From Dietzia aurantiaca (GTDB lineage: Bacteria > Actinomycetota > Actinomycetes > Mycobacteriales > Mycobacteriaceae), in contig NZ_JAIFXZ010000005.1 of NCBI RefSeq assembly GCF_021033825.1, positions 1 to 64,000 of the forward strand: a DNA stretch of 64,000 nt, in the 5' to 3' direction. The notes beneath the pieces were generated by a model, which had not been told where the DNA came from, searched no databases, and saw only the letters and a program-made list of their open reading frames with translations. Positions 16,690 to 25,254 of this stretch are shown piece by piece. The position numbers and the translations under genes are program-made. Positions within the stretch are counted from its first letter, which is position 1, and each line of letters opens with the position of its first letter.

Positions 16690-19080
16690 TCAGCCGCCGA
16701 GCGAGCCGGTGAGGCTGCTCGCGTCGAGGGAGCCGGCGCCGCCGCCGGTCAGAGATCCGAGGTCCAGCGAGCTGCCGCCGGCGCCCGGGCCCACGATGAC
16801 GCCGTCGTCGTCGGTTCCTTCGCCCGTCACGGCGACGGTTACGCCACCGACAGCACGCTCGGTGCCGTCCGCGGAGTGGTAGGTGAACTGGAGGAACTTG
16901 GACTGTGGGTAGCTGCTGGTCCAGGTGACGTCCACGTCGGCGACCCCGCGGGTGACCGCGACGCGCACGGGCTGACCGTCGGCGCCCAAGACCGGCTCGC
17001 CGTTATTGGTGACCGTGAGGTAGCCGTTGAGCGAATCGGCCGAGGTCAGCTCGCCCTGTGGTGCGACCGTCACGCGAAATTCGGCCGACTGCCCCACCTT
17101 CACGGGGCCCTCGGGCCCGGTCACGGTGAGTTCGAGAGCGTCCTCGTCGACGGCCCCCGCCGCCACGCTGATCGTGTGCACCGAACTGTGCGGGCGATGA
17201 ACCCGGGGATCAGCAGGCGTGAAGTCCACCGTCACCTGACGGTCCGTGGCGACGGCCGGGGGAAAGGTCAGGTCGAGAACTCCCTCGCCGTCGACGATCG
17301 CCACATCGGTGGCCACGACGCGGCCGTCGATGCGGACGTCCGCGGTGCCCTCGGCACCCGCCGGGGTTACGACGATCCGGTACGGCGTGGCCACCCCGGG
17401 ACGAGTCTGCGTTGGTCCGATCAGCTGCGAATCAGTGGCGGCAGCGTCGATGACCTGCAAGGTTCCGGAGTCCTCGGCGCGGTTCTGCTCCGACCCGGTC
17501 GGGTGGAAGGTCGCCGAGACCGGCACGTCGCCGGCGCGGCCGAAGCTGAACTCGGCGGCGGCGCGGCCGTCCGCCACGTCGACAATCTGGGTCTGTGAAC
17601 CGGCCACGAACTCGACTCGGCCCTGCGGGTTCTCCGTTCCCTCAGCCGGGTTGACAACCGCTTCCAGCATCACCGGTTCGGCGACGTAGCCGGGGGCGTC
17701 GAGCCCGTTGAGGATCAGCGTGGTGTCGGTGCTCTCCTCCACCAGGATCGAGGCCGACGCCGTGGCCGAGGCGTACGGCGAGGTGGCCGACGGTGTGAAG
17801 ACCGCCTCAACCTCGGTGCTGCCGACCTCGGTGAACGTGAGGCTGGTCGTAGCCCGGCCGTCGCGGACGTCCACCGCCCGCTCCTGTCCACCTCCGCGGA
17901 AGACGACGGTGCCGCGGGCGACAGCCGGGAGGGCGGCGGAGATTGCCGTGCGGGTGTTGGCGTTAGTGGACTCCGGCGCGGAGAGTGTCATTTCCGTGGC
18001 CAGCCGCTCGACCGTGATCGGAAGTTCGGACACCGCAGTCGCGTACCGGGTGTCAGACGGGGTGAAGATCGCCCGGACCGGCCCGGAAGGCTGCTCGGTG
18101 AACGTGAGCTGGGCCCGTGCCTCACCGGTGCCGGTGTTCACGGGGACCGTCACGCGCTGCGCTCCGCTGACAAACGCGACCTCACCGGCGATACGGGGGT
18201 CGACGGTAGCCACGAACTCGGCCGGGGTGCGCAGGTAGACGTTCTCCGGGCCTGTGAGCGTGGACGACGTGGGCAAACCCACGATCTCGATCGACTTCAT
18301 CGACGCGGCGCCCTGGTCGATGGGCGCGGTGGCCGAACCGCGCGGACTGCAGTAGCCCGGGACCCACTGAGTTCCGAGGAGCGGGACGCTGGCGGAAGCA
18401 AGGAGTGTCAGGAAGCTCGCCGCGTTGGGCCCATACCCGGCCGCCTGGCCCTGTGTACGGACACCGATGTCCGCATTGCCTGCACGCTCCGCCTCGAAGG
18501 TCAGCGTGACGCGCGGGAACTCGAAATCCAGAGAGTTTGCACCCGCCAGATTCATCCCGAGGCCCTGGTGGTTGCTCTGCGAGACATTCCCACCGTTGCC
18601 GATGGTGTTATGACCGCTGTCTGTCAGCCGCAACACATTCCCGTTAGGGTCGGGTGTGCCGCCTTCGTTCACGGTGATGACCTGCGCGTTGGCGATCGGG
18701 ATATTTCCGCCGCTGAAACTGGACCTGATCAGCTTCGTTCCCGCGGGCCGCTGCAGGTCGAGCTTGAGTCTCGATGCCTGCTTGAGACTGATGGCACCCG
18801 GCAAACTCTCGAGTGAGACGTTGATCGGGTCGATCTCGAAGGTCACGTCGAACCGGTCCCCGACGTCCACAGCCTCCGGGGCGGTCACGTGGATCCGCAC
18901 CGGGTTCTGAGGCGTGATATCCATTGGCCCGCCCAGACCGCCGACGCTGGGCGCGGCGATGTAGCAAGTGGTGTCGAACGAGGTGGTTGACCGGGTCGTC
19001 TGAGCGGAGGCCACCGACGGGACCGTGGCTACGCCGAGAGTGACGACGGCAGCGGAAAACCACGCGAGTACGCGGCGCAT
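16690..19080 (-). CDS. Secreted Ig-like repeat protein (796 aa)
   Basis: A signal peptide (MRRVLAWFSAAVVTLGVAT, cleavage after ASA) is followed by a ~230-residue N-terminal domain with a single-Cys FDTTCYIAAPSVGG start and a second Cys in WVPGYCSPRG, which could form a disulfide; this domain is not recognised and differs from that of the two sister proteins. Five Ig-like repeats follow (from ~TSSTLTGPENVYL), including ATFHPTGSEQN and DFTPADPRVH. The tail after a Gly/Asp linker reads SLDLGSLTGGG then SSLTGSLGG, the same motif as in the 650-residue protein. Its gene is 25 bases upstream of that gene, so they form an operon. GAGG precedes the ATG. Confidence 0.75.
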   Translation of the reverse strand: MRRVLAWFSAAVVTLGVATVPSVASAQTTRSTTSFDTTCYIAAPSVGGLGGPMDITPQNPVRIHVTAPEAVDVGDRFDVTFEIDPINVSLESLPGAISLKQASRLKLDLQRPAGTKLIRSSFSGGNIPIANAQVITVNEGGTPDPNGNVLRLTDSGHNTIGNGGNVSQSNHQGLGMNLAGANSLDFEFPRVTLTFEAERAGNADIGVRTQGQAAGYGPNAASFLTLLASASVPLLGTQWVPGYCSPRGSATAPIDQGAASMKSIEIVGLPTSSTLTGPENVYLRTPAEFVATVDPRIAGEVAFVSGAQRVTVPVNTGTGEARAQLTFTEQPSGPVRAIFTPSDTRYATAVSELPITVERLATEMTLSAPESTNANTRTAISAALPAVARGTVVFRGGGQERAVDVRDGRATTSLTFTEVGSTEVEAVFTPSATSPYASATASASILVEESTDTTLILNGLDAPGYVAEPVMLEAVVNPAEGTENPQGRVEFVAGSQTQIVDVADGRAAAEFSFGRAGDVPVSATFHPTGSEQNRAEDSGTLQVIDAAATDSQLIGPTQTRPGVATPYRIVVTPAGAEGTADVRIDGRVVATDVAIVDGEGVLDLTFPPAVATDRQVTVDFTPADPRVHRPHSSVHTISVAAGAVDEDALELTVTGPEGPVKVGQSAEFRVTVAPQGELTSADSLNGYLTVTNNGEPVLGADGQPVRVAVTRGVADVDVTWTSSYPQSKFLQFTYHSADGTERAVGGVTVAVTGEGTDDDGVIVGPGAGGSSLDLGSLTGGGAGSLDASSLTGSLGG

Positions 19081-19538
19081 GAATTCCTCGAATGCTCGGA
19101 GGGTATGCCCAGAGGGGCTGGGCGCTTGTCGAGTTACTATGCGAAACTATATAGGTGATTCTCAGTCGCGCAAGGGAGCTGAGGTTCTCGTTCGGGTCAC
19201 GCGATGATGTATCGCTCGCCGTTATCGTGGCATTGACCTGGTTGCCAAATGCCGTCAACCGGCAGTACATCTGCCTGTCTCTCTGGCGGTTTCGGGATTC
19301 GCAGCGCAATCCGCTCGTCCCGAACATTCCCGTCCCCCACAGGGAACCGTGCACTCTCGCCCGTCTCGCCGATCCATGATCCGGCAACAAAATAGTGCTT
19401 TACTTAAATCTCGATTTCATTACTATGGGCATCAGTTCCCCTCGATTCGCCGTCGACTTCTTCTGGCCAAGAACACGCTGTCGGCACGCGTCCAGATCCC
19501 TTTGAGATCTACCCCGCAACCCCTGATGGAGTTCTTCT
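19081..19538. other. Divergent promoter region of the Ig-like genes
   Basis: The 458-bp gap separates the leftward Ig-like operon from the rightward 1090-residue gene. It is clearly AT-richer than its surroundings. Leftward -10 candidates are CATAGT and TATAGT near 19135-19155. Around 19291-19324 there is a nested inverted repeat (TTCGGGA/TCCCGAA outside, GGATT/AATCC inside). TTTACTTAAAT near 19395 could belong to the rightward promoter. No gene is recognised. Confidence 0.45.
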
Positions 19539-22500
19539 ATGTCAGTCGACGTCCGTCCAGCCCACCCGCGCACCGCGGCGATGACTTTGCGATTGGCACG
19601 CATCGCGGTCGGCATAGTCTCGGCGTTGGCCCTCATGCTAGGACTAACTCCTGCCGCATCTGCCCAGACAAGCTCGAGAACTATTGACGGCGATTTTGAC
19701 GTCACCTTGGCAGTCAACGGCTCCCAGAGCACACCACTACCCGGTGGGCACTTGCAGATCGGAGTCTCGCCTCGACAGAACAAGTGCGGTTTCTGGGATA
19801 CCGCCACCGTGCTGTACCAGGCTGGCATACGAGCACCGTCAGGATGGGGGCTCGTCTCCTCAGGTGGCAACATCACCAACGTCCACAATGATCGGAACGC
19901 CAGTTGGTGGATCGGCGAAGTGACAGACATGCCCCTACTGGGCCTCAAATGCGAGTCGCGGAACTTTTGGCTTCGCCTGTCGATCCCGAACAACGCGATG
20001 GGCGGTCAGCAATTCCAATTCGGCGCTGAACTGGACAAGAACCGAACGAGTCGCAAATGGGCGGGCGTCAACGACATCATCCGCTACACCCTGCCCGCCG
20101 TCGCAACCACGACTCAGGCCGTCACCGTCAGCCCAGGCACCGGACGAGTCGGGGAGGACGTCACCCTGTCCACGCGAGTGACCGCCAACCACGGCACCAA
20201 CACCCCTACGGGCACCGTGCGATTCACCGTCGACGGTCAGACCCGCACGGCGACTTTGGTCAACGGGGTCGCGACCACCACGACGTCCTTCTCCACCACA
20301 GGCTCAAAGTCGGTCACAGCCACCTACGTCCCCGGAAACTCCAACCAATGGTCCGGCTCGTCGCGCGATGGGACGGTCAACATCCGGACCGAAGCCACAC
20401 AAACCAACCTGTCGCTCGACCCGGTCGAGGTGCTGACCGGCGGCACCGTTCAGGCCTCGGCCAGCGTAAGCCCGGTCGGCGCGGAAGGCGAGATCGAGTT
20501 CTCCGCCGGCGGCGATCCCGTCCGCGTTCCTGTGGGCGCCGACGGCTCAGCATCCGTAGAGCTCCCGGCCGATTCGACGGGCGAGATGACGGTCACCGCG
20601 ACCTTCATCCCGGCCGACCCGCAGCGCTACACCAGCAGCTCGGACAGCCAGACCGTCTACGTGTACGAGCAGACCTCGACCTCCACTGAAGTCAAGGTCG
20701 ACGCGGACCCTGTCCAGGCCGGTCAGGTGACGACGCTGACCGCGGCCATCACCCCGGAGACCGCGGCGGGGACCATCAGCTTCACCATCGACGGGCAGTC
20801 CTTCCCCGCGACCGTCTCGGGCGGCATCGCCACACTCGAGCACACCTTCCTCGCCGCCGGCCAGCACGTCGTCGTCGCCGACTTCTCCCCCACCGACACT
20901 GACCGCTACCTCACCAGCTCCGACCAGGTGACAGTGAACGTCGAGAGTGAAGCCACGCAGACCGCACTCACACTCGATCCCATCGAGGTCACCGCGGGCG
21001 GCGAGATCAGTGCCACCGCGCAGATCACCCCGGCCGACGCCGACGGCCGGGTCCGCTTCGACTACGCCGACCAGACCCGGACCGTACCGGTCACGGGGGG
21101 CGAGGCCACCGCCACCTTCACGGCGCAATCCGCCGGGACGGGCACCGTCACCGCCACGTTCCTCCCGGCCAACCCGGAGCGCTACACCGGCAGCAGCGAC
21201 AGCCAGACCGTCGACGTCACCGCCGAGACCACGCAGACCGACCTCACGCTGAACTCGCTCGAGGTCACCGCTGGCGGAACCGTCCTGGCTTCGGCCGCGG
21301 TCACCCCGGCCGGCGCGGCGGGCACCGTCGAGTTCACCGCCGGGGAGGACACCGTGAGCGTGCCCGTCGGCGCGGACGGCACCGCCTCCGCCGAGCTCCC
21401 CACCGAGGCGGCCGGGCTGCTCACCGTCACCGCGACGTTCGTCCCCGCGAACCCCGACCGGTACACCGAGAGCACCGATAGTCAGTCGGTCGACGTGCAA
21501 GCCGAGGCCACCGAAACGGTGGTCACCGTCGACACCGACCCGGTACGGCCGGACGAGGAGACCACCCTCACCGCGACCGTCACCCCCGCCGACGCGGTCG
21601 GGACGGTCCTCTTCACGATCGACGAGCAGACCTTTCCCGCGCAGGTCACCGACGGTATCGCCACCTTCGACCACACCTTCGCCATCGCCGGCGACCACGT
21701 CGTGGACGCCACCTTCACGCCCACGGACACCGGTCGATACACCGGCAGCACCGGCCAGATGACCGTGCACGTCGAGACCGAGACCACGCAGACCGCGCTG
21801 AGTCTCGACCCGGTGCAGGTCACCGCCGGTGGGGAGGTGACCGCCACCGCGCGGATCACGCCCGCCGGCGCCGACGGGCAGGTGCGCTTCGACTTCGTCG
21901 ACCAGAACCAGCCCGACCAGAGCCAGACCGTCGACGTGACCGGCGGAGAGGCCGTCGCCACGTTCACCGCTCCGGCCGCCGGGGCCGGCGTCATCACCGC
22001 GACGTTCATCCCGGCCGACCCGCAGCGGTACACCGGCAGCAGCGACACCCGCGACGTGGACGTCGAGGCCGAGTCGACGCAGGTCAGGGTCACCGCGGGT
22101 GCCGAACCGGCCCGGGTCGGCGAGGAGACCACCCTCACCGCGACCGTCACCCCCTCCGGCGCGGCCGGGGCCGTCACGTTCAGGTTCGACGACGACAACG
22201 CTGACGACAGCCTCGGTGGCGACGAGACCGGCGGCAGCGGACGCGAGTTCACCGTGGACGTGATCGACGGCTCGGCCACGCTCACGCACACTTTCCCGGC
22301 GGCAGGAGACGTCGTCGTCGTCGCCACCTTCTCCCCCGCCGACACCGCCCGGTACGCACCCGGCACCGGCCGGACCACCGTCACCGTGGAGGGCGAGGTC
22401 GTGGCCGAGGACACCAGCGTGTCCCTCGCCGCCCCGGACGCGGAGGCCGGCGAGGAGATCACCCTCACCGCCGAGGTGACCCCCGCCGACGCCGAGGGCG

Positions 22501-22811
22501 CAATCCGTTTCACCATCAACGGCGAGGACCACCTCGTCCCGCTGGTCGACGGCGTGGCCACCCTGACCCACGTCGCCGGTGGGCGCGGCAGCTACACGGT
22601 CCGGGCCCAGTTCGTCCCGGCGGATCCCGACGTTCACTCCCCGAGCGAGGCGATCGAGACCCTCACCGTGGTCGACGACGGCGATCCCGGCACCGGCCCG
22701 GACCCCGGCGCGGACGAACCGACCACCGGCTCACTCGCGTTTGTCGGGCTGGTCGCCTCGCTCGCGATCGGCGCCGGTAGCTCGGGATCCCTCGGATCGC
22801 TGGGCAGCTGA
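19539..22811 (+). CDS. Large secreted Ig-like repeat protein (1090 aa)
   Basis: A signal peptide (cleavage after ASA near residue 42) is followed by an N-terminal domain (~45-185) shared with the 650-residue protein: PGGH, a two-Cys segment (NKCGFWD, GLKCESRN), SWWIGEV and LSIPNNAMGGQQFQFG. Nine Ig-like repeats of ~92 residues then run to residue ~1045. Repeats 2-4 (287-564) and 5-7 (565-846) match each other one to one, so a three-domain block has been duplicated. The C-terminus has a short hydrophobic stretch (LAFVGLVASLAIGAG) and ends GSSGSLGSLGS. No LPXTG motif or basic stop-transfer tail. GGAG precedes the ATG at 19539; another ATG at 19581 is possible. Role: probably surface adhesion or envelope structure (inference). 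Confidence 0.75.
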   Translation: MSVDVRPAHPRTAAMTLRLARIAVGIVSALALMLGLTPAASAQTSSRTIDGDFDVTLAVNGSQSTPLPGGHLQIGVSPRQNKCGFWDTATVLYQAGIRAPSGWGLVSSGGNITNVHNDRNASWWIGEVTDMPLLGLKCESRNFWLRLSIPNNAMGGQQFQFGAELDKNRTSRKWAGVNDIIRYTLPAVATTTQAVTVSPGTGRVGEDVTLSTRVTANHGTNTPTGTVRFTVDGQTRTATLVNGVATTTTSFSTTGSKSVTATYVPGNSNQWSGSSRDGTVNIRTEATQTNLSLDPVEVLTGGTVQASASVSPVGAEGEIEFSAGGDPVRVPVGADGSASVELPADSTGEMTVTATFIPADPQRYTSSSDSQTVYVYEQTSTSTEVKVDADPVQAGQVTTLTAAITPETAAGTISFTIDGQSFPATVSGGIATLEHTFLAAGQHVVVADFSPTDTDRYLTSSDQVTVNVESEATQTALTLDPIEVTAGGEISATAQITPADADGRVRFDYADQTRTVPVTGGEATATFTAQSAGTGTVTATFLPANPERYTGSSDSQTVDVTAETTQTDLTLNSLEVTAGGTVLASAAVTPAGAAGTVEFTAGEDTVSVPVGADGTASAELPTEAAGLLTVTATFVPANPDRYTESTDSQSVDVQAEATETVVTVDTDPVRPDEETTLTATVTPADAVGTVLFTIDEQTFPAQVTDGIATFDHTFAIAGDHVVDATFTPTDTGRYTGSTGQMTVHVETETTQTALSLDPVQVTAGGEVTATARITPAGADGQVRFDFVDQNQPDQSQTVDVTGGEAVATFTAPAAGAGVITATFIPADPQRYTGSSDTRDVDVEAESTQVRVTAGAEPARVGEETTLTATVTPSGAAGAVTFRFDDDNADDSLGGDETGGSGREFTVDVIDGSATLTHTFPAAGDVVVVATFSPADTARYAPGTGRTTVTVEGEVVAEDTSVSLAAPDAEAGEEITLTAEVTPADAEGAIRFTINGEDHLVPLVDGVATLTHVAGGRGSYTVRAQFVPADPDVHSPSEAIETLTVVDDGDPGTGPDPGADEPTTGSLAFVGLVASLAIGAGSSGSLGSLGS
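20397..22076 (+). repeat. Two tandem three-Ig-domain blocks (~840 bp each)
   Basis: Within the 1090-residue protein gene, 20397-21230 and 21231-22076 encode domains in the same A-B-C order. A domains share GGTV-ASA and VPVGADG-AS-ELP; B domains share FTID-Q-FPA-V and AG-HVV; C domains share GGE-TGGEA-ATFTA. The blocks have diverged, so the duplication is not recent. Confidence 0.7.
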
Positions 22812-22847
22812 CCACCGGTCGACCCCGCGCGACCACCCCACACACGA

Positions 22848-22869
22848 CGGTCCGTCGACCGACGGACCG
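22848..22869. terminator. Hairpin between the large and small secreted-protein genes
   Basis: CGGTCCGT and ACGGACCG form a perfect 8-bp stem around CGACCG. It may limit read-through from the Ig-like gene into the small secreted-protein gene; there is no T-run. Confidence 0.4.
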
Positions 22870-22901
22870 CGACCGCCCTCCCCCCTCGACAGGAGATCCC
22901 C

Positions 22902-23417
22902 ATGTCCCTCACCCGAACCGCCACCCGCGTCGCCGCAGCTCTCGCCGCTTCGGCAGCCCTCACCGTCGGCGCCGCCGGCGTCGCGTCCGCCGCGACCGTC
23001 AGCAACACCGTCGACGGCAACTCGGTGTCTGTCACCTTCAAGGTCGGGCTCACCGACCTCACCACCCCCGTCGACGGCTGCGTCGCCGTGGTGGCCGAGC
23101 GCGGCCGGGCCGACGGAGTCATCGACCACATCAAGAACCTCGTCGATCTGGGCAACATCTCGGACGTGCTCTCCGGCGAGCGGACCACCGTCCTGCGCAC
23201 CGACACCGGCTCGCCGGTGGCGCTGCCCGTACTGACCCGCCCGGTGACGCTCTCGGCCGACGGCATCGCGGACGGAGTGCACTCGCTGGTCACCTACTGC
23301 GCCACCGACACCGTCCCGGTCATGCGCACGATCGTCGTGGGGGACGCCCAGAACACCACGGGCAGCATCGTCAGCGAGGGGCCCGCCCTCATCTCCTCCG
23401 GGATGAACTTCTTCTGA
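22902..23417 (+). CDS. Small secreted hypothetical protein
   Basis: The protein has 171 residues with a signal peptide ending VASAAT (cleavage after ~30) and a predicted beta-rich mature part of ~140 residues. Two cysteines (DGCVAVV and VTYCATD) could pair. It has two repeats of a VS-V/VTLSADG-type strand pattern but no recognised family, and it lacks the SLDLGS tail of its larger neighbours; it ends in ISSGMNFF with a C-terminal aromatic residue, a feature also seen in outer-membrane-directed proteins. ACAGGAG is nine bases before the ATG. It is 90 bases downstream of the 1090-residue gene and probably shares its transcript in part, suggesting a joint envelope role. Confidence 0.7.
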   Translation: MSLTRTATRVAAALAASAALTVGAAGVASAATVSNTVDGNSVSVTFKVGLTDLTTPVDGCVAVVAERGRADGVIDHIKNLVDLGNISDVLSGERTTVLRTDTGSPVALPVLTRPVTLSADGIADGVHSLVTYCATDTVPVMRTIVVGDAQNTTGSIVSEGPALISSGMNFF

Positions 23418-23433
23418 CGCCGGGCGCCCCTGT

Positions 23434-23479
23434 CGACCCCCTCCCGTGAGCTGCCAACGCGCATGCGGTGAGGGGGTCG
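23434..23479. terminator. Terminator after the small secreted-protein gene
   Basis: CGACCCCCTC (23434-23443) and GAGGGGGTCG (23470-23479) are perfect 10-base arms; a T-rich GCTTGTTTGC follows. It closes the rightward Ig-like transcript. Confidence 0.6.
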
Positions 23480-23595
23480 GCTTGTTTGCGGCAAAGATCG
23501 ATCCGGCCACGGTCGCCCACCAGCTCGATGACCCCTACCGTGTGACGTACGGCACGAGATGTGCGGGAACGAACGACGAAAGGCGGCCGATCGTC

Positions 23596-24849
23596 ATGGT
23601 CAAGCGTCAGGTACCGAAGCCGAGCGAGATCTTCGAACTCATGCAGTTCCGCAAGCCGAGTCTGGATTTCCGGGCCAACCGCCTGTCCCGCGCGCAGTCG
23701 ATTCCGGATCTCCGCGCGATCGCCAAGCGGCGTACTCCCGCCGCGGCGTTCGACTACACCGACGGCTCGGCGGACCGGGAGATCTCCCTCACTCGCGCAC
23801 GGAAGGCGTTCGAAGACGTCGAACTCCATCCGGGCGTGCTCACCGACGTCTCGGACCTCGACACCACCACGACGATTCTCGGGAGTCCGTCCGCTCTGCC
23901 GTTCGGCATCGCGCCGATCGGGTTCACCCGGCTCATGCAGACCGAGGGCGAGATCGCCGGAGCCGGGTCGGCGGCCGCTGCCGGTATCCCGTTCTCCCTC
24001 TCCACCCTGGGGACCACGTCGATTGAGGACGTCCGCGCCACCGCGCCGGACGGTCGCCTCTGGTACCAGCTTTACGTGATGAAGGACCGCGACATCTCCT
24101 ACGGCCTGGTCGACCGCGCGGCCGCGGCCGGCTTCGACACCCTGCTCTTCACCGTCGACACCCCGATCGCCGGCAACCGCATGCGGGACGCCCGCAACGG
24201 ATTCTCCATCCCGCCGCAGCTCACCGCCAAGACGATCCTCGACGCCATCCCGCGGCCCTGGTGGTGGTGGGACTTCCTCACCACGCCGAAGTTGGAGTTC
24301 GCCTCGCTCACGACCACCGGCGGCACGGTCGGTCAGTTGCTCGACAGCGCGATGGACCCGTCGATCGACTTCGACGACCTCGCGGAGATCCGCCGGATGT
24401 GGCCCGGGAAGCTCGCCATCAAGGGGGTCCAGAACGTCGAGGACGCCCGAAAGCTCGTGGACCTGGGTGTGGACGCCATCATCCTGTCCAACCACGGTGG
24501 TCGTCAGCTCGACACCGCGCCGGTGCCGTTTCACCTGCTCCCGGAGGTCAGGAAGGCAGTCGGGGACGACGTGGACATCATCATCGACACCGGCATCATG
24601 CACGGCGCCGACATCGTCGCCGCCATCGCGATGGGCGCCTCGTTCACCCTCGTCGGCAGGGCCTACCTCTACGGCCTCATGGCCGGGGGCCGCGAGGGCG
24701 TGGACCGGGCCATCGAGATCCTGTCCTCCGAGGTGCGGCGCACCATGAAGCTGCTGCAGGTCGGATCCGTGGAGGAACTCGAGCCGCGGCACGTCACCCA
24801 GCTGCGTTCGCTCGTGCCGATCGAGCACGGCGTGCAGAAACCGGTGTAG
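23596..24849 (+). CDS. lldD2: LldD2-like quinone-dependent L-lactate dehydrogenase
   Basis: The 417-residue flavoenzyme aligns by eye along its whole length with mycobacterial LldD2: [74 protein letters not shown] with the catalytic His/Arg, and [20 protein letters not shown] for FMN phosphate. It oxidises L-lactate to pyruvate at the membrane and passes electrons on to the respiratory chain, allowing growth on lactate. The start at 23596 is preferred over a longer frame because homology begins at [12 protein letters not shown] palindromic terminator follows at 24911. Confidence 0.9.
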   Translation: MVKRQVPKPSEIFELMQFRKPSLDFRANRLSRAQSIPDLRAIAKRRTPAAAFDYTDGSADREISLTRARKAFEDVELHPGVLTDVSDLDTTTTILGSPSALPFGIAPIGFTRLMQTEGEIAGAGSAAAAGIPFSLSTLGTTSIEDVRATAPDGRLWYQLYVMKDRDISYGLVDRAAAAGFDTLLFTVDTPIAGNRMRDARNGFSIPPQLTAKTILDAIPRPWWWWDFLTTPKLEFASLTTTGGTVGQLLDSAMDPSIDFDDLAEIRRMWPGKLAIKGVQNVEDARKLVDLGVDAIILSNHGGRQLDTAPVPFHLLPEVRKAVGDDVDIIIDTGIMHGADIVAAIAMGASFTLVGRAYLYGLMAGGREGVDRAIEILSSEVRRTMKLLQVGSVEELEPRHVTQLRSLVPIEHGVQKPV

Positions 24850-24910
24850 CGGCGGCACCCCAGGAGTGACGGAGCACAACCTGCCAGACAGCGAGCCGGG
24901 CAAATGAGTA

Positions 24911-24938
24911 ATGTCCCGGATCATCTGATCCGGGACAT
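24911..24938. terminator. Bidirectional terminator (lldD2 and tRNA-Leu)
   Basis: ATGTCCCGGATCA and TGATCCGGGACAT form a perfect 13-bp stem around TC. It lies 12 bases from the 3' end of the minus-strand tRNA-Leu gene and 62 bases after lldD2, so it can stop both. Confidence 0.75.
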
Positions 24939-24950
24939 CTCGACTGACTG

Positions 24951-25033
24951 TGGGCGAAGGGGGACTTGAACCCCCACGTCCCGAAGGACACTGGCACCTG
25001 AAGCCAGCGCGTCTGCCATTCCGCCACTCGCCC
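24951..25033 (-). tRNA. leuT: tRNA-Leu (anticodon CAG)
   Basis: The 83-nt gene folds with acceptor GGGCGAG/TTCGCCC (one G-U pair at the base), anticodon stem CTGGC/GCCAG holding loop TTCAGGT (CAG anticodon, reads CUG), the long variable arm of leucine tRNAs (GTCCTTCGGGAC) and T arm GGGGGTTCAAGTCCCCC. The 3' CCA is not encoded. Upstream on the minus strand TACCGT (25050-25055) is a possible -10. Confidence 0.95.
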
Positions 25034-25171
25034 GAGTAACGCTCGAATACGGTAACACGGCCTGTCCGATCACTACTAATCAGCAGGTGGGGGCTGGTAA
25101 GCGGCTCCGCGCGGGGAATCACCGAACGAGTAGTCGCAACTCTGGCGCGTGCTTAGAGCGGCCTCCGCCTC

Positions 25172-25177
25172 TATGAT
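25172..25177 (+). promoter_or_regulatory. Candidate -10 of the fhaA-pknB operon
   Basis: TATGAT lies 78 bases before the fhaA start in a 220-bp gap between tRNA-Leu and fhaA. No convincing -35 is seen 16-18 bases upstream, so the call is tentative. Confidence 0.4.
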
Positions 25178-25254
25178 CGACCGGATGCCGCCGAGGGCGG
25201 CCCGACCGGTCGTGCCCGAGAGGCCACGACATGTGGAGAGAGAGGAGGCGCGAC

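Noticed and set aside
20397-22076. Tandem repeats considered as a CRISPR or VNTR array
   Set aside because: The repeats are in-frame, ~92 codons each and diverged at the DNA level, so they are protein domains.
20547-22637. 696-codon open frame opposite the Ig-like gene
   Set aside because: A repetitive Gly/Val/Asp shadow of the Ig repeats; the plus-strand protein has a signal peptide and Ig motifs.
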